64,000 bases of DNA, from positions 186,001-250,000 of the forward strand of contig JAUIGE010000004.1 in the NCBI GenBank assembly GCA_030430205.1, read 5' to 3'. Within the stretch, counting starts at the first letter, position 1. The number at the start of each line of letters is the position of its first letter. This DNA is from Bacteroidia bacterium. Lineage in GTDB: Bacteria; Bacteroidota; Bacteroidia; J057. Shown here in pieces: positions 18,787 to 28,740 of this stretch. The position numbers were made by a program, and so were the translations under genes. Below the pieces are notes generated by a model. It ran no database searches. It saw nothing but the letters and a program-made list of their open reading frames with translations, and was not told the origin of the DNA.

Positions 18787-18790
18787 CTTC

Positions 18791-20083
18791 CTATTCCTTC
18801 AAACCCGGCTCTCTTTCCAGGAACTCATTATACAGTCGAATCTGACGGCTGTCAAGCGGAACCATATAGCCATCTATAAAGAGGTATTTGATTTGGGTTG
18901 CTGGCTCAAAGGGGTCTCCCGTGCAGACAAAAAGCGTAGCATTTTTGCCTTTTTCGAGGGAGCCGAGCTGCTCGCTGAGGCCGAAAATTTCGGCGGGATT
19001 GATAGTGACAGCCCTGAGGGCGGCTTCTCTTCCCATGCCATAGGCCGCAGCAAATCCTGCATTGAAAGGCAGGTTGCGGGCATTTTCGGTCTCATTGGTG
19101 CGGAGGGCGACCTTGACGCCTGCCTGTGCCATGAGGCCGGCATTGGCATAAGGACGATCATAGCGATCTGAATCGCGGTTGGGTGTCCGCAGGACCGGAC
19201 CTGTCACTACGGGAATATTGGCCGCCGCCAACTGATCCGCTACGCGCCAGCCCTCGGCTACGCCGGTAAATATGGCTTTCAGCCCTTTATCCGTCACCCA
19301 CTTGATCGCCAATTCTATGTCTTTCGACTCATTGACTTCGATCATCAGGGGAATTTTTCCCTGTACTGCAGCAGCCAGAGCTGCCATCTCTGGATTGAAA
19401 GTAGGGGAGGCGGCCTTGCCGTCCAGGTGAGCCTGGGCGATTTTTCCATAGAGCTCTGCCTCATCCCATAGATCGTTGAGCTTCTTCAAAGCCTTATCCA
19501 TGTCCTTTTTGCGGTCTTCTTCGGAGCGATTGTCACGCCTGCCTCTGCTGCGGGCAGAAGGAAAATTCATCACAAGGGCTTCAAAGCCTGCATACATCTG
19601 CGCAGGCGTATAGCCATGCAGGTTGATCAAAGCGGCTGTGCCGGGAAATAATCCGCCAGTAGGGGAGGTGATGACCGTGGTCACGCCATTGGTGCGGGTG
19701 ACGGGTATGATCACGCTATTGGGATTGACGGCTGTCAAAGCCTTAACATGGGGGGTGATATCACCCAGCTCATTGGCGTCCTGGGTGAGGTCTATAGAAC
19801 CTACCTCTGATAAGCCGACCTGTGTGCCGCCATCTATCATGCCTGGATATATGCTAAGGCCCTTACAGTCAATAACTTCCATGTCATCGGGTATGGCTAT
19901 GTTTTCCCCCAGATCGACAATTTTCCCTTTGCGGATAAGCAGGCTGCCCTGAATCTGTCCCTGGGTTACGGTCTCTATCGTGGCATTTGTCAGGGCAAAG
20001 TTGCCTGACCGGCTTTTGGCTACTTCCTGAGCCGACAGGCTGAGGCTAAATAGCAATATGAGTATGAATATGTTGATTTTCAT
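18791..20083 (-). CDS. Amidohydrolase-family protein without metal ligands (secreted)
   Basis: From the Met of MKINIFILILLFSLSLSAQ the protein has about 430 residues with a signal peptide; an upstream in-frame ATG at 20149 gives a non-signal extension and is rejected. The imidazolonepropionase-like fold is clear from the C-terminus (TINPAEIFGLSEQLGSLEKG). The metal-binding HxH after strand 1 is replaced by PGMIDGGTQVG. The strand-5 segment reads KIPLMIEVNESKDI, where active members have His. It should therefore be catalytically inactive or use different chemistry. It is the last of three tandem paralogues, 13 bp after an intact one, and may be a regulatory or scaffold partner of it. Confidence 0.8.
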   Translation of the reverse strand: MKINIFILILLFSLSLSAQEVAKSRSGNFALTNATIETVTQGQIQGSLLIRKGKIVDLGENIAIPDDMEVIDCKGLSIYPGMIDGGTQVGLSEVGSIDLTQDANELGDITPHVKALTAVNPNSVIIPVTRTNGVTTVITSPTGGLFPGTAALINLHGYTPAQMYAGFEALVMNFPSARSRGRRDNRSEEDRKKDMDKALKKLNDLWDEAELYGKIAQAHLDGKAASPTFNPEMAALAAAVQGKIPLMIEVNESKDIELAIKWVTDKGLKAIFTGVAEGWRVADQLAAANIPVVTGPVLRTPNRDSDRYDRPYANAGLMAQAGVKVALRTNETENARNLPFNAGFAAAYGMGREAALRAVTINPAEIFGLSEQLGSLEKGKNATLFVCTGDPFEPATQIKYLFIDGYMVPLDSRQIRLYNEFLEREPGLKE

Positions 20084-20096
20084 GTGTTTATGCGTA

Positions 20097-21482
20097 TTAA
20101 TTTCCCAACAAAAACAATTGCTCCAGCACGCCTTCCATGCAAGCTTCATGGCTTTGGCGGCTACCTCCTATGCTTTCCTGGAAAGCGGGGATGGCTTCTT
20201 CAGGATTGATATCCACGCGCATATCGCTGGGGTCTTTTTTGACATCAAAGCGGACGATCCCGTCCACGATGGTCATCTGAGGCACGGCATATATGGAGAG
20301 GGGGTGCGCGCTGAAAATGGCTATATCAGCCTCTTTTCCCTTTTCGAGAGAACCTACCCTTTTGTCAATGCCCAATTGGATGGCAGGATTGAGGGTGATC
20401 ATGGCAAGTGCCTCATTTTCACTGAGTTGGCCGTATCTGCGGGTTTTGGCCGCTTCGTGATATAGGTGGCGATTCAATTCGGGTGAATCAGAATTGATGG
20501 AAGTCACGACGCCATTTTTGGCGAGGATGGTGGCATTGTAGGCCGTTGAATAATATACTTCAAATTTATAGGCCCACCAGTCGGAAAAAACCGAAGCCGT
20601 AGCGCCAAAAGCCGCCAGTTCAGGGGCTACTTTGAAGCCTTCATTGACATGCTGAAAGCAGATTTTTTGCACCCCAAAATCCTTGCAGACATCCATCAGC
20701 ATCAGGATTTCATCTGCGCGATAGGAATGACAATGGATAAGGATCTTTCCCCTGAGTATGCCTGCGAGGGTTTCGAGGCGGATGTTATAGGCAGGCGCCG
20801 GCGTAAATTCAGCTTTCGTTTTGCTGCCTCCGCTTTGGCTGGTCCTGTATTTTTGCCAGGCCTCATCATAGGCCTTCGCCTCAGCAAAAGCCCTGCGAAA
20901 GAGCGCCTCCACGCCCATGCGGGTACGTGGCTGAACGCCATTTCCGATCCCATGCACGCGCATGGGATTTTCGCCCAGGGCAAATTTGATGGTGCGGGGT
21001 GCGCCTTCCATGCGCATCTGCCCGGGGTCCATCAGGCCCCAACGGTGCTTGATCGTCTCGCATTGCCCGCCAATGGCATTGGCGGAGCCGTGCATCACAT
21101 GGGAGGTGGTCACACCACCCGCCAAAGCGCGATAAATCGCGATGTCGTACGGATCGAGGGCGTCGCCCACCCATACCTCAGCCGTCACCGGGCTGGTGGA
21201 TTCATTGGTCGCGGAAATGCCGATATGGCTATGCGCATCTATGATGCCCGGCATCACATACATGCCTGTGGCATCCACTTCCCGCACGCCTTCAGGCGTT
21301 TTGAGGTTTTTGCCGATCTGCGCGATTTTTCCATCGCGGATCAGCACATCCGTATTTTGCAGATCACCCTGGGTGATCGTCAATACGGTTCCATTTTTGA
21401 TGAGTAAATCACCCGTCGGCACCTGGGCCAACATACTGCCTATCAGGCAGATATATATTAAAAAGCTTATATATTTTTTCAT
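20097..21482 (-). CDS. Metal-dependent amidohydrolase, secreted, intact metal site
   Basis: About 461 residues from MKKYISFLIYICLIGSMLAQ, a signal peptide; an earlier ATG at 21518 adds 12 non-signal residues and is rejected. The metal site is present: HxH in GIIDAHSHIGIS, then His residues in GKILIHCHSYRADE and ICFQHVNEG, and Asp in SINSDSPELN. The C-terminus has TLNPAIQLGIDKRVGSLEKG. These proteins hydrolyse cyclic amides, peptides or related C-N bonds outside the cytoplasm; the substrate is unknown. It lies between two paralogues that have lost these ligands, all in one direction. Confidence 0.85.
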   Translation of the reverse strand: MKKYISFLIYICLIGSMLAQVPTGDLLIKNGTVLTITQGDLQNTDVLIRDGKIAQIGKNLKTPEGVREVDATGMYVMPGIIDAHSHIGISATNESTSPVTAEVWVGDALDPYDIAIYRALAGGVTTSHVMHGSANAIGGQCETIKHRWGLMDPGQMRMEGAPRTIKFALGENPMRVHGIGNGVQPRTRMGVEALFRRAFAEAKAYDEAWQKYRTSQSGGSKTKAEFTPAPAYNIRLETLAGILRGKILIHCHSYRADEILMLMDVCKDFGVQKICFQHVNEGFKVAPELAAFGATASVFSDWWAYKFEVYYSTAYNATILAKNGVVTSINSDSPELNRHLYHEAAKTRRYGQLSENEALAMITLNPAIQLGIDKRVGSLEKGKEADIAIFSAHPLSIYAVPQMTIVDGIVRFDVKKDPSDMRVDINPEEAIPAFQESIGGSRQSHEACMEGVLEQLFLLGN

Positions 21483-21502
21483 AATAAATAATATTTTCCA
21501 CC

Positions 21503-21560
21503 ATCTACTAATCCTCAAATCTACTTATCTGCAAATCTGCTCATCTACTAATCTGCTCAT
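21503..21560. repeat. Octamer tandem repeat (ATCTRCNN type)
   Basis: About seven 8-bp units of the type ATCTACTA, ATCTGCAA and ATCTGCTC fill most of the 85-bp gap between two amidohydrolase genes. Related 8-bp words (GCAAATCA) occur in frame inside uxaC at 48254-48285. Confidence 0.7.
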
Positions 21561-21567
21561 CCCCCCA

Positions 21568-23313
21568 TCAATCCGGCTTTCCCGTTCGCTCCCCTTCCAT
21601 CGGAAAAGAGCCAAATTGGCCCGCCGTAAGTTCGCCTTCGAAGCTATCGCCTTCGATCTCTACTTCCACCGTGATGTTAAAGGTCTGTCCGCCTCCGTCG
21701 ATGGAATAGCTGAAGGAAAGGACATTTCCATCCATCACAACATTTTCAATATCCAGGCTGCCGCCTCCCTGTGTGCTGGAGATCGTTCCGCTATAATTGC
21801 CAGGTTCACCTGTGATGATCAGGGTGCCTTCTGTTTCCCGGCCGGGAATATTGGCGAAATAGCTCCATGTGCCTGCTGCCTTGACAGCTTCTCCCGATCC
21901 GCCGGATCCTTTTTTGCGTTCTTTGATATCGTATTCGTACAATTTTCCATCTACCACTACATAGCGGACCTGTGCCTTTTCTTCCAGCAATTTTTTATTC
22001 ATCACCACCATATTGGCGATTTTGCCTTTTTCGATGGTGCCGAGCATGGCGTCAACGCCTAAGAGTTTGGCGGGATTTGTGGTGAGGGCAGCCAGGAGGT
22101 CTTTTTCTGAAAGGCCTGCTTTGTGCATACGCTGAAGGTTGGCGGAGAAATCCCTGGATTTCATGTCAAGGGTTGAAAAGGAAAAAGGAATGCCTGCTGC
22201 TGCGACTGCTGCTGCCTGCCCTTCGTGTTTTTTCAAGGCTTCAGCCTGCCTTTTGTACATTTCGGCATTTTCTTTCGCTAAGATCAGTGCCGTGCCTTCC
22301 AATTTTTCATCCACCACTATTTCCTTTTTGCTGTTGTCTTTGGGTAAATCCAAAGTCAGGCAAACAGACAAAGCATGTTTTTGAATAGCTGGCAGCAGGT
22401 CCTGGGCTGTTTTTAGTTCCACCAAAACCAGGGGGAATCCGAGGTCTTTTTGCAGGGTGATAGCGCGGTAGGCGTCCAGGCTGCTTTCTGTATGGAAAAA
22501 GATGGCTTGTTGCTTATTGATGACGGGAAAAAAGGCGCGCAGCACGGGATCATAATTGGGGCGTTGCATGCCTGCCGGACGGGCGGCATAAGCCGCCTCA
22601 TGCTGCCGGGCAAGCTCGGCCTGCCGGTACAGCTCGCGAAACTTCGCCATGATGGCGATCACGGTAGCCGGATAGACCCGGTTTGCACCTGCAAACTGCG
22701 CATATTGCGCGCTTTGGTCCTTGAGCAGCATATCATTTGCTGCCTCTCCCCCCAGCAAAATGATGGCTCCCGAGCCAGGCAGCATGCGGCCCTGGGGCAC
22801 GATATGGGCGGCTGTAAAGCCGAGTTGGCGCATTTCTTCGATAGATTTATCCTCCGGATCCAGCATGTCTTTTACAGCCCGGTCGGGCTGTATGCCTGCC
22901 CGCTCATTGGGCGGGTTGGCGGGATTGATGCTGGGGCCTCTTTGAGGGCCGCGTGCGTTGCCCTGGGCATTGCTGCCATTTTGCTCTTCTTTTTCTTTAG
23001 GGACGCCTGTATGTGACAAGGCTTCGATAAAGCCGGCATACATAAAGAGGGAATCAGCCTCGATCACCCTTGCGTCAGCAGGGATGGGCACATCTTTTCC
23101 AACGTTGGTGATCAGGCCATCACGGACGATCACCGTGGCTTTTTCGATCATTTGACCGGGAGCTGTGATGACATTCACCTGGGTGAAAGCCAGTACCCGC
23201 GTCACCGGAGCGAGCTCTGCTGCGTTTTGTGCAAAAATACCCCCAGGCATCGACAGCCATAAGGATACAAGCGTGGCAACCAGCAGGATTCTGGATAAGC
23301 TTTTGGTTAACAT
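21568..23313 (-). CDS. Amidohydrolase-family protein without metal ligands, with extra C-terminal domain
   Basis: The 581-residue protein has a signal peptide (ILLVATLVSLWLSMPGGIFAQ). The amidohydrolase domain fits by its N-terminal strands and by the C-terminal block TTNPAKLLGVDAMLGTIEKG. The first metal motif reads MYAGFIEALSHTG instead of IDAHTH, and the strand-5 His segment is replaced (KQAIFFHTESSLD). Unlike its two paralogues downstream it carries a beta-sandwich-like C-terminal domain of about 100 residues (GTWSYFANIPGRETEGTL ...). It is the first gene of the trio and probably sets the promoter, about 150 bp from the divergent M42 peptidase gene. Confidence 0.78.
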   Translation of the reverse strand: MLTKSLSRILLVATLVSLWLSMPGGIFAQNAAELAPVTRVLAFTQVNVITAPGQMIEKATVIVRDGLITNVGKDVPIPADARVIEADSLFMYAGFIEALSHTGVPKEKEEQNGSNAQGNARGPQRGPSINPANPPNERAGIQPDRAVKDMLDPEDKSIEEMRQLGFTAAHIVPQGRMLPGSGAIILLGGEAANDMLLKDQSAQYAQFAGANRVYPATVIAIMAKFRELYRQAELARQHEAAYAARPAGMQRPNYDPVLRAFFPVINKQQAIFFHTESSLDAYRAITLQKDLGFPLVLVELKTAQDLLPAIQKHALSVCLTLDLPKDNSKKEIVVDEKLEGTALILAKENAEMYKRQAEALKKHEGQAAAVAAAGIPFSFSTLDMKSRDFSANLQRMHKAGLSEKDLLAALTTNPAKLLGVDAMLGTIEKGKIANMVVMNKKLLEEKAQVRYVVVDGKLYEYDIKERKKGSGGSGEAVKAAGTWSYFANIPGRETEGTLIITGEPGNYSGTISSTQGGGSLDIENVVMDGNVLSFSYSIDGGGQTFNITVEVEIEGDSFEGELTAGQFGSFPMEGERTGKPD

Positions 23314-23462
23314 GAGATAAAGTATTTTTATCTTAAAATGAATAAAAAAACAGACATAACATTGAAATTACAGAAGGCTTGAAATTGTTCATGAAAAGCG
23401 AAAGGTAATTTTTTATTTCCTAACTTTATGCCCTTCTAAATCACTTTTTAATCTTTCGTTAA

Positions 23463-24554
23463 ATGACAAACGATCAGATACTTACGCCCGATTCACTTGA
23501 ATTTTTGGAAAAGTATATCAATAACGCCTCTCCTACCGGATTTGAATCAAGCGGCCAAAAACTTTGGCTGGAATATATCAGGCCTTATATAGACAGCTAC
23601 GAGGTGGACACCTATGGCAGTGTGGCCGCTGTAATCAATCCTGGGGCAGCATACAAAGTGGTGATAGAAGCACATGCAGACGAAATCTCCTGGTTTGTGC
23701 ATTATATCACGGATGACGGCATGATTTATCTGGTTCGAAATGGCGGTTCTGACCACCAGATAGCTCCTTCCAAGCGCGTCTTTATCCATACTGACAATGG
23801 CCCTATAAAGGCCCTTTTTGGCTGGCCAGCCATCCATACCCGCAGGGGAAAAAACAAAGAGCAGGCTCCCAATACCACCAATATTTTCCTGGATTGCGGA
23901 TGCAAAAACAAGAAAGAAGTAGAAGATCTCGGCATCCATGTCGGATGCGTGGTGACCTATGAAGATGAGTTCATGATCCTCAATGATCGCTACTTCGTGG
24001 GCCGTGCCCTCGACAACCGCATAGGCGGTTATATGATCGCGCAGGTTGCGCGCATGTTGAAGGAGCAGGGCAAGCAATTGCCTTATGCGCTCTATCTTGT
24101 GAACTCCGTTCAGGAGGAGGTAGGCTTGCGCGGGGCGCACATGATCGCCCACCGCATCCAGCCGGATGTAGCCATCGTCACCGATGTGACGCATGACACC
24201 ACCACCCCCATGATCGATAAGATCGAGCAGGGACACTGCGCCGCAGGCGACGGACCTTCCCTTACCTATGCACCCGCAGTGCAAAACAACCTGCTCAAGC
24301 TGATCATCGAGACAGCCAAGTCCAACGACATCCCCTTCCAGCGGGAGGCGGCCTCCCGTGCCACAGGCACGGATACGGATGCTTTCGCATACTCCAACCG
24401 AGGCGTAGCCTCGGCGCTGATCTCTCTCCCCCTGCGCTATATGCACACGACTGTGGAGATGACGCACAAAGACGATGTCGCCAATGTGGTAAAGCTGATT
24501 TACCAAACACTCCTCAAGATTGAGGATGGACATGATTTCAGGTATTTGAAGTAA
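23463..24554 (+). CDS. M42-family metallopeptidase (glutamyl aminopeptidase/endoglucanase-M type)
   Basis: The 363-residue cytoplasmic enzyme removes N-terminal residues from peptides with a two-metal site and normally forms a dodecameric shell. Ligands and catalytic residues are visible: H in IEAHADEIS, D in GRALDNRIGGY, the EE pair in NSVQEEVGLRG, D in VTDVTHD and the last His in VEMTHKDDV. There is no signal peptide. Length is normal. The 149-bp gap to the divergent amidohydrolase operon contains AT-rich TAnnTTTA motifs on both strands (for example TAACTTTA around 23418) that could be promoters. Confidence 0.9.
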   Translation: MTNDQILTPDSLEFLEKYINNASPTGFESSGQKLWLEYIRPYIDSYEVDTYGSVAAVINPGAAYKVVIEAHADEISWFVHYITDDGMIYLVRNGGSDHQIAPSKRVFIHTDNGPIKALFGWPAIHTRRGKNKEQAPNTTNIFLDCGCKNKKEVEDLGIHVGCVVTYEDEFMILNDRYFVGRALDNRIGGYMIAQVARMLKEQGKQLPYALYLVNSVQEEVGLRGAHMIAHRIQPDVAIVTDVTHDTTTPMIDKIEQGHCAAGDGPSLTYAPAVQNNLLKLIIETAKSNDIPFQREAASRATGTDTDAFAYSNRGVASALISLPLRYMHTTVEMTHKDDVANVVKLIYQTLLKIEDGHDFRYLK

Positions 24555-24575
24555 TTCAAACGGCAAAAAAGGTTT

Positions 24576-25439
24576 TTGGCGATGATTCGAATTGTATGTA
24601 TAGGACTGCTCAGCGCCATTTTCCTGAACGCCTGCGTTCATGATCCTGTCCTGCCACCCCAACCCATTAAAAAATGGGAGTACCTTTTTCTGGCGCATAG
24701 CCGGCACAATAACCAAAACCTCCAGCGGGTAGATTCGCTGGTCGAAAAAATCCCTTTTGAGCGCTTTGATGCGCTTTTGCTGGGCGGTGACCTGACCGCC
24801 AACTCCAGCAGGGAAGATTCTACCATGCAGTATCTGGATGGTATTTTTGACCTTTCCAGCCCGCATACCCTGCTTGCGCAGGGCAATCATGATGTTGACA
24901 ACATCAGCCGCCTGGCGGCTTATACCCAAAAGGCTAGCTTTTATACCCATCACCAGAACGACATCACCTTTGTGGTGCTGGACACCCAACTGGATACCTG
25001 CAGTATCCGGGATGCACAACTGGAGATGTTGCAAAACATCGCTGATACGCTCACTGAATCTGACCAATTGGTCATCATTCACCACAAGCTGTTGTGGATG
25101 CCCGATCATCCGGAACTCAGGCCCCAAATCGGGCAGGTTTCCAATGCCGGTTTTTGTCCCTATGAGTTTTGTCTTTTTGAAAATAACTTCTGGCAGGATG
25201 TGCATCCTTTGTTGAGCCAGGTCCAGGCCCGTGGCAAGCAGGTGATCCTGATTGGAGGAGATTTGGGTTTTCAGGCAAAATACTTTGAATACATAACGCC
25301 TGAGGGCATTTACCTGCTGGGTTCAGGGCTGAACCAGGGAGATGCTGACAATGAGGTCCTCATCTTTACGAAAGATAGCGAGACGAAAGCCCTGAGCTGG
25401 GAGCGGGTGCTTTTAGAGGGATGGCTGGGCAGTGGATAG
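24576..25439 (+). CDS. Metallophosphoesterase-like lipoprotein
   Basis: The 287-residue lipoprotein (lipobox [10 protein letters not shown]) has the calcineurin-like fold. Visible motifs are [34 protein letters not shown] and IGGDLGFQ. The first motif, normally D-x-H, appears as FLAHSRHNN, so the first Asp ligand seems replaced, which may lower or change the activity. The start could be the second ATG ([10 protein letters not shown]). It follows the M42 gene by about 20 bp and is probably cotranscribed. Its stop lies at the edge of the TGCCTAC repeat array. Confidence 0.75.
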   Translation: MAMIRIVCIGLLSAIFLNACVHDPVLPPQPIKKWEYLFLAHSRHNNQNLQRVDSLVEKIPFERFDALLLGGDLTANSSREDSTMQYLDGIFDLSSPHTLLAQGNHDVDNISRLAAYTQKASFYTHHQNDITFVVLDTQLDTCSIRDAQLEMLQNIADTLTESDQLVIIHHKLLWMPDHPELRPQIGQVSNAGFCPYEFCLFENNFWQDVHPLLSQVQARGKQVILIGGDLGFQAKYFEYITPEGIYLLGSGLNQGDADNEVLIFTKDSETKALSWERVLLEGWLGSG

Positions 25440-25444
25440 TTGAC

Positions 25445-25962
<518 letters not shown>

Positions 25963-26000
25963 GGAAATTGTATTTTCTTTGGGAGGCGGAAGAGAGGCAA

Positions 26001-26016
26001 GAGGCGGGAAGCGAGA
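26001..26016. repeat. Dispersed word GAGGCGGGAAGCGAGA
   Basis: This short purine-rich word lies between the divergent thioredoxin-like and M50 genes. The 13-mer GCGGGAAGCGAGA recurs exactly at 34590-34602, and GAGGCGGGAAGCG recurs at 51925-51937, where it encodes the tail of DctP. Confidence 0.6.
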
Positions 26017-26054
26017 TCAGAGATTGGAAGAACGAAAAACGAAGAACGAAAATT

Positions 26055-27329
26055 TTGAAACGATCTTATCTTATACAAAGTGGCCTGTTTTTGTTGACTG
26101 TATTTACTACTCTGGTAGTGGGGGCGGAGTTGACTACGGGGAAAGTCTTTTTTGATCTGGGGGGCGTAGACAGCGCCCATTTGCTTGGGTGGGGGGATCT
26201 GAAGGAAGGCATGGCCTATTCCTTTGCTTTTTTGCTTTTTTTGACCTGCCATGAGTTTGGCCATTATTTCACAGCGGTTTACCACAAAGTGAAATCGTCC
26301 CTGCCTTATTATATCCCTGTCTATGTGCCTTTTATGCTCAATATCGGCTCCCTGGGGGCGGTCATCCGCCTGAAACAAATCCCGGAGAGCACCCGCAAAT
26401 ACTTTGACATCGGTATAGCCGGTCCTTTGGCGGGCTTTGTGGTGTCTGTTTTTTTGTTGGTCTATGGCTTTCAAAGCCTGCCGGATCAGTCGGATTATGT
26501 GCTGAATATTCACCCTGAATACGAACTGTATTTTGGCGGCTTGCCTACTGAAGCAGAGCAGGAGGCCTTTATTTTGGAAAAAAAGGGCTTTGATTTTCTT
26601 TCCCCAGAAGAAAAAAACACGCTGCTGACGGAAGAAGAATTCAATTCCACCCGGAATCCGGCTGAGCGTGAAGCCCTCCAGCGGGAGGCCTATGTGCCAG
26701 CGACCATCCACATCGGCAGCAGCCTGCTCTACGAGCTGCTCAAATGGCTGGCTGCGCCAGATCCGGCCCAGGTGCCTGATGGCTTCGAGATGATCCATTA
26801 TCCATGGCTCTTTGTGGGCTTTATCACGCTGTTTTTTACAGCGCTCAACCTCCTGCCCATCGGGCAGCTGGATGGAGGCCATATCGTATATGGCATGTTT
26901 GGCCGGGCAACTGCGGGCACCGTTGCCCGGGTGACGGTGCTGGCGCTGCTCTTCTTTGGCGGGACAGGCATGATGGACTTCCGGCGACCGGATGATTTTT
27001 ACACCTACCTGGGAGTAGGCTTGTATGCCGCTTTTTTGGTGTATGTCCTTCACCGTCTGTTTTTCAAAGGAAAAATCAAAAAGCTTATCATCGCTGTGGT
27101 GGGCATCATGCTGGCGCAGGCAGCGATCAAATATTTTGTAACAGACCTCCAACCCAGCCTTATCTGGCTGATTTATGCCTTTCTGGCGGTTCGGTTTATA
27201 GGGGTGGATCACCCCCGGGCACTCTATGAGCATCGCGTCAATCGGCCGCGGCAGATCCTGGGATGGGTGGCCATAGCCATTTTTATCCTTTGCTTTACGC
27301 CCTTTCCGGTGGATGTAGTCGGTGGATAA
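26055..27329 (+). CDS. Site-2 protease-type M50 metallopeptidase
   Basis: This intramembrane zinc protease cuts substrates within the membrane. The zinc motif is HEFGHYF in FLTCHEFGHYFTAVYH. The second ligand motif is LNLLPIGQLDGGHI, and several membrane helices surround both. The chosen start is the TTG at LKRSYLIQSG. An in-frame ATG exists at 25968, but residues 2-29 from it are highly charged, are encoded by repeat-like DNA, and start only 5 bp from the divergent gene. From TTG the protein has about 424 residues. Substrate is unknown. If the ATG is used, the protein has 453 residues. Confidence 0.85.
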   Translation: MKRSYLIQSGLFLLTVFTTLVVGAELTTGKVFFDLGGVDSAHLLGWGDLKEGMAYSFAFLLFLTCHEFGHYFTAVYHKVKSSLPYYIPVYVPFMLNIGSLGAVIRLKQIPESTRKYFDIGIAGPLAGFVVSVFLLVYGFQSLPDQSDYVLNIHPEYELYFGGLPTEAEQEAFILEKKGFDFLSPEEKNTLLTEEEFNSTRNPAEREALQREAYVPATIHIGSSLLYELLKWLAAPDPAQVPDGFEMIHYPWLFVGFITLFFTALNLLPIGQLDGGHIVYGMFGRATAGTVARVTVLALLFFGGTGMMDFRRPDDFYTYLGVGLYAAFLVYVLHRLFFKGKIKKLIIAVVGIMLAQAAIKYFVTDLQPSLIWLIYAFLAVRFIGVDHPRALYEHRVNRPRQILGWVAIAIFILCFTPFPVDVVGG

Positions 27330-27442
27330 AAGCTGCTTTTAGCCCGTATCTTTCGTTTTCTTTCTGACTTAGGCAAAAACAGTTTCAACCCTTCTCGCAG
27401 ACAGCCTCATCCTGCTCTGCCTGAGCTAATTGCTTAAGTATT

Positions 27443-28627
27443 ATGAGAATTTTTAGCCTCCTTCTTTCCTTCATCCTTTCTTTCCTTTTTTCCCTTCCCC
27501 TTTTTTCACAAACTGTCACGACCCTCACGGGCCATATCTCCGCCAGCGGTGGGGTAAATGTCGATAAGGCCGGTCAGGTCTATGTAGCAGATTATGGGGT
27601 GGCATTGAACAATTCCAATGGCAGCCAGGTGCTGAAGTTGAATCCTGCCTCAGGCAACCTGAGCATATTTGCCCGAGGGCTTTCGGGTGCCTCCGGCAAT
27701 GATTTTGATTCCAAAGGGAATCTTTTCCAATCCAATATCGCTGCTGGTACGATCAGCAAAATCAGCCCTTCAGGGGTGGTGACGACTTTCACTTCTGTGG
27801 GAATCTCTGGCCCTGTGGGCATTGTGATAGACGAAGGCGATACGCTTTACGTCTGCAATTGTGGCAACAATAGCTTGCGCAAAGTATGGCCCAGCGGGCA
27901 GTCCGTGCCTTTCTCAGCGAGTACGCTGCTGAGCTGCCCCAATGGCATCACCCGCGATCCGCAGGGCAATCTCTATGTCGCCAATTTTAACAATGGCGAT
28001 GTGCTGAAAGTGACGCCAGACAAGCAGGTAAGCCGCCTGGCTGTAATCCCTGGCAACAGGAATGGGCATTTGACTTACTCTCCGGAAGGTTATCTGCTCG
28101 TAGCCAGCCATGGTTCCCACAGCATCTACAAAGTCAGCCTTTCAGGCGATGTCAGCCTGCTGGCAGGCACAGGGGTGCGCGGTATAGATGACGGGCCTGC
28201 CTTGCAGGCTACCTTTTCTGCCCCCAATGGCATAGCCACCAGCGCCACAGGTGATACCGCCTATGTCAATTGTACCATTCCCACTGTGGGCTATCCGCCT
28301 ACCCTGAATCCATCGGTCCTCAGGATGATCACGGGCTTGCGCAGCCCCAATGGGCTGGAGGATTTGGATAAAGCCTTATCCCTCAGGATCGGGCCCATCC
28401 CGGCTAAAGGAAAGCTTGGCATTTCCCTGAAAGTGGAAAATCCACAGATTTTGTCCATCAAACTTTTTGGCGCTGACGGTAAACAGATACAAATCTGGCA
28501 ACCGGCTATCAAAGCTTTTCAGGAAGAAAAAATCAGCCTTTCCCTGCCAGATATGGCTCCTGGAAGCTATCAGTTGAGCATCAGTGGGGACAGCTTTTCC
28601 GTCACGCGCATGATCAGTATCTGGTAG
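27443..28627 (+). CDS. Secreted NHL-type beta-propeller protein with T9SS-like C-terminal domain
   Basis: The 394-residue protein has a signal peptide (FILSFLFSLPLFSQ). NHL/SMP-30-type blades follow (residues about 25-300), for example VNVDKAGQVYVADYG and ITRDPQGNLYVANFNNGDV. The last 85 residues look like a T9SS type A sorting domain (IKLFGADGKQIQIWQ, then MAPGSYQLSISG). This points to export to the surface. No enzymatic motif is clear. A DnaA-box sequence lies 9 bp after its stop, in front of nrdB. Confidence 0.75.
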   Translation: MRIFSLLLSFILSFLFSLPLFSQTVTTLTGHISASGGVNVDKAGQVYVADYGVALNNSNGSQVLKLNPASGNLSIFARGLSGASGNDFDSKGNLFQSNIAAGTISKISPSGVVTTFTSVGISGPVGIVIDEGDTLYVCNCGNNSLRKVWPSGQSVPFSASTLLSCPNGITRDPQGNLYVANFNNGDVLKVTPDKQVSRLAVIPGNRNGHLTYSPEGYLLVASHGSHSIYKVSLSGDVSLLAGTGVRGIDDGPALQATFSAPNGIATSATGDTAYVNCTIPTVGYPPTLNPSVLRMITGLRSPNGLEDLDKALSLRIGPIPAKGKLGISLKVENPQILSIKLFGADGKQIQIWQPAIKAFQEEKISLSLPDMAPGSYQLSISGDSFSVTRMISIW

Positions 28628-28635
28628 GCTGGCGA

Positions 28636-28644
28636 TTATCCACA
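28636..28644 (+). promoter_or_regulatory. DnaA-box sequence upstream of nrdB
   Basis: TTATCCACA is a perfect match to the canonical DnaA box. It is followed by GTTGAAAAGT (28650-28659), and the same pair of words recurs downstream of nrdB. The site lies 97 bp before the nrdB start. A small GC-rich hairpin (28682-28718) sits between the two. Confidence 0.6.
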
Positions 28645-28740
28645 GCACGTTGAAAAGTTGGTGAAAATATGAAGCGGGAAAGGGGGAATTTTGGGAAACC
28701 TATAAACCCATATCCCCCGAACTATTAATTTTCTTATTTT

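Noticed and set aside
23547-25205. 552-codon minus-strand open frame opposite the M42 peptidase
   Set aside because: The plus strand has the full M42 motifs and a lipoprotein; the minus frame is a codon-bias shadow.
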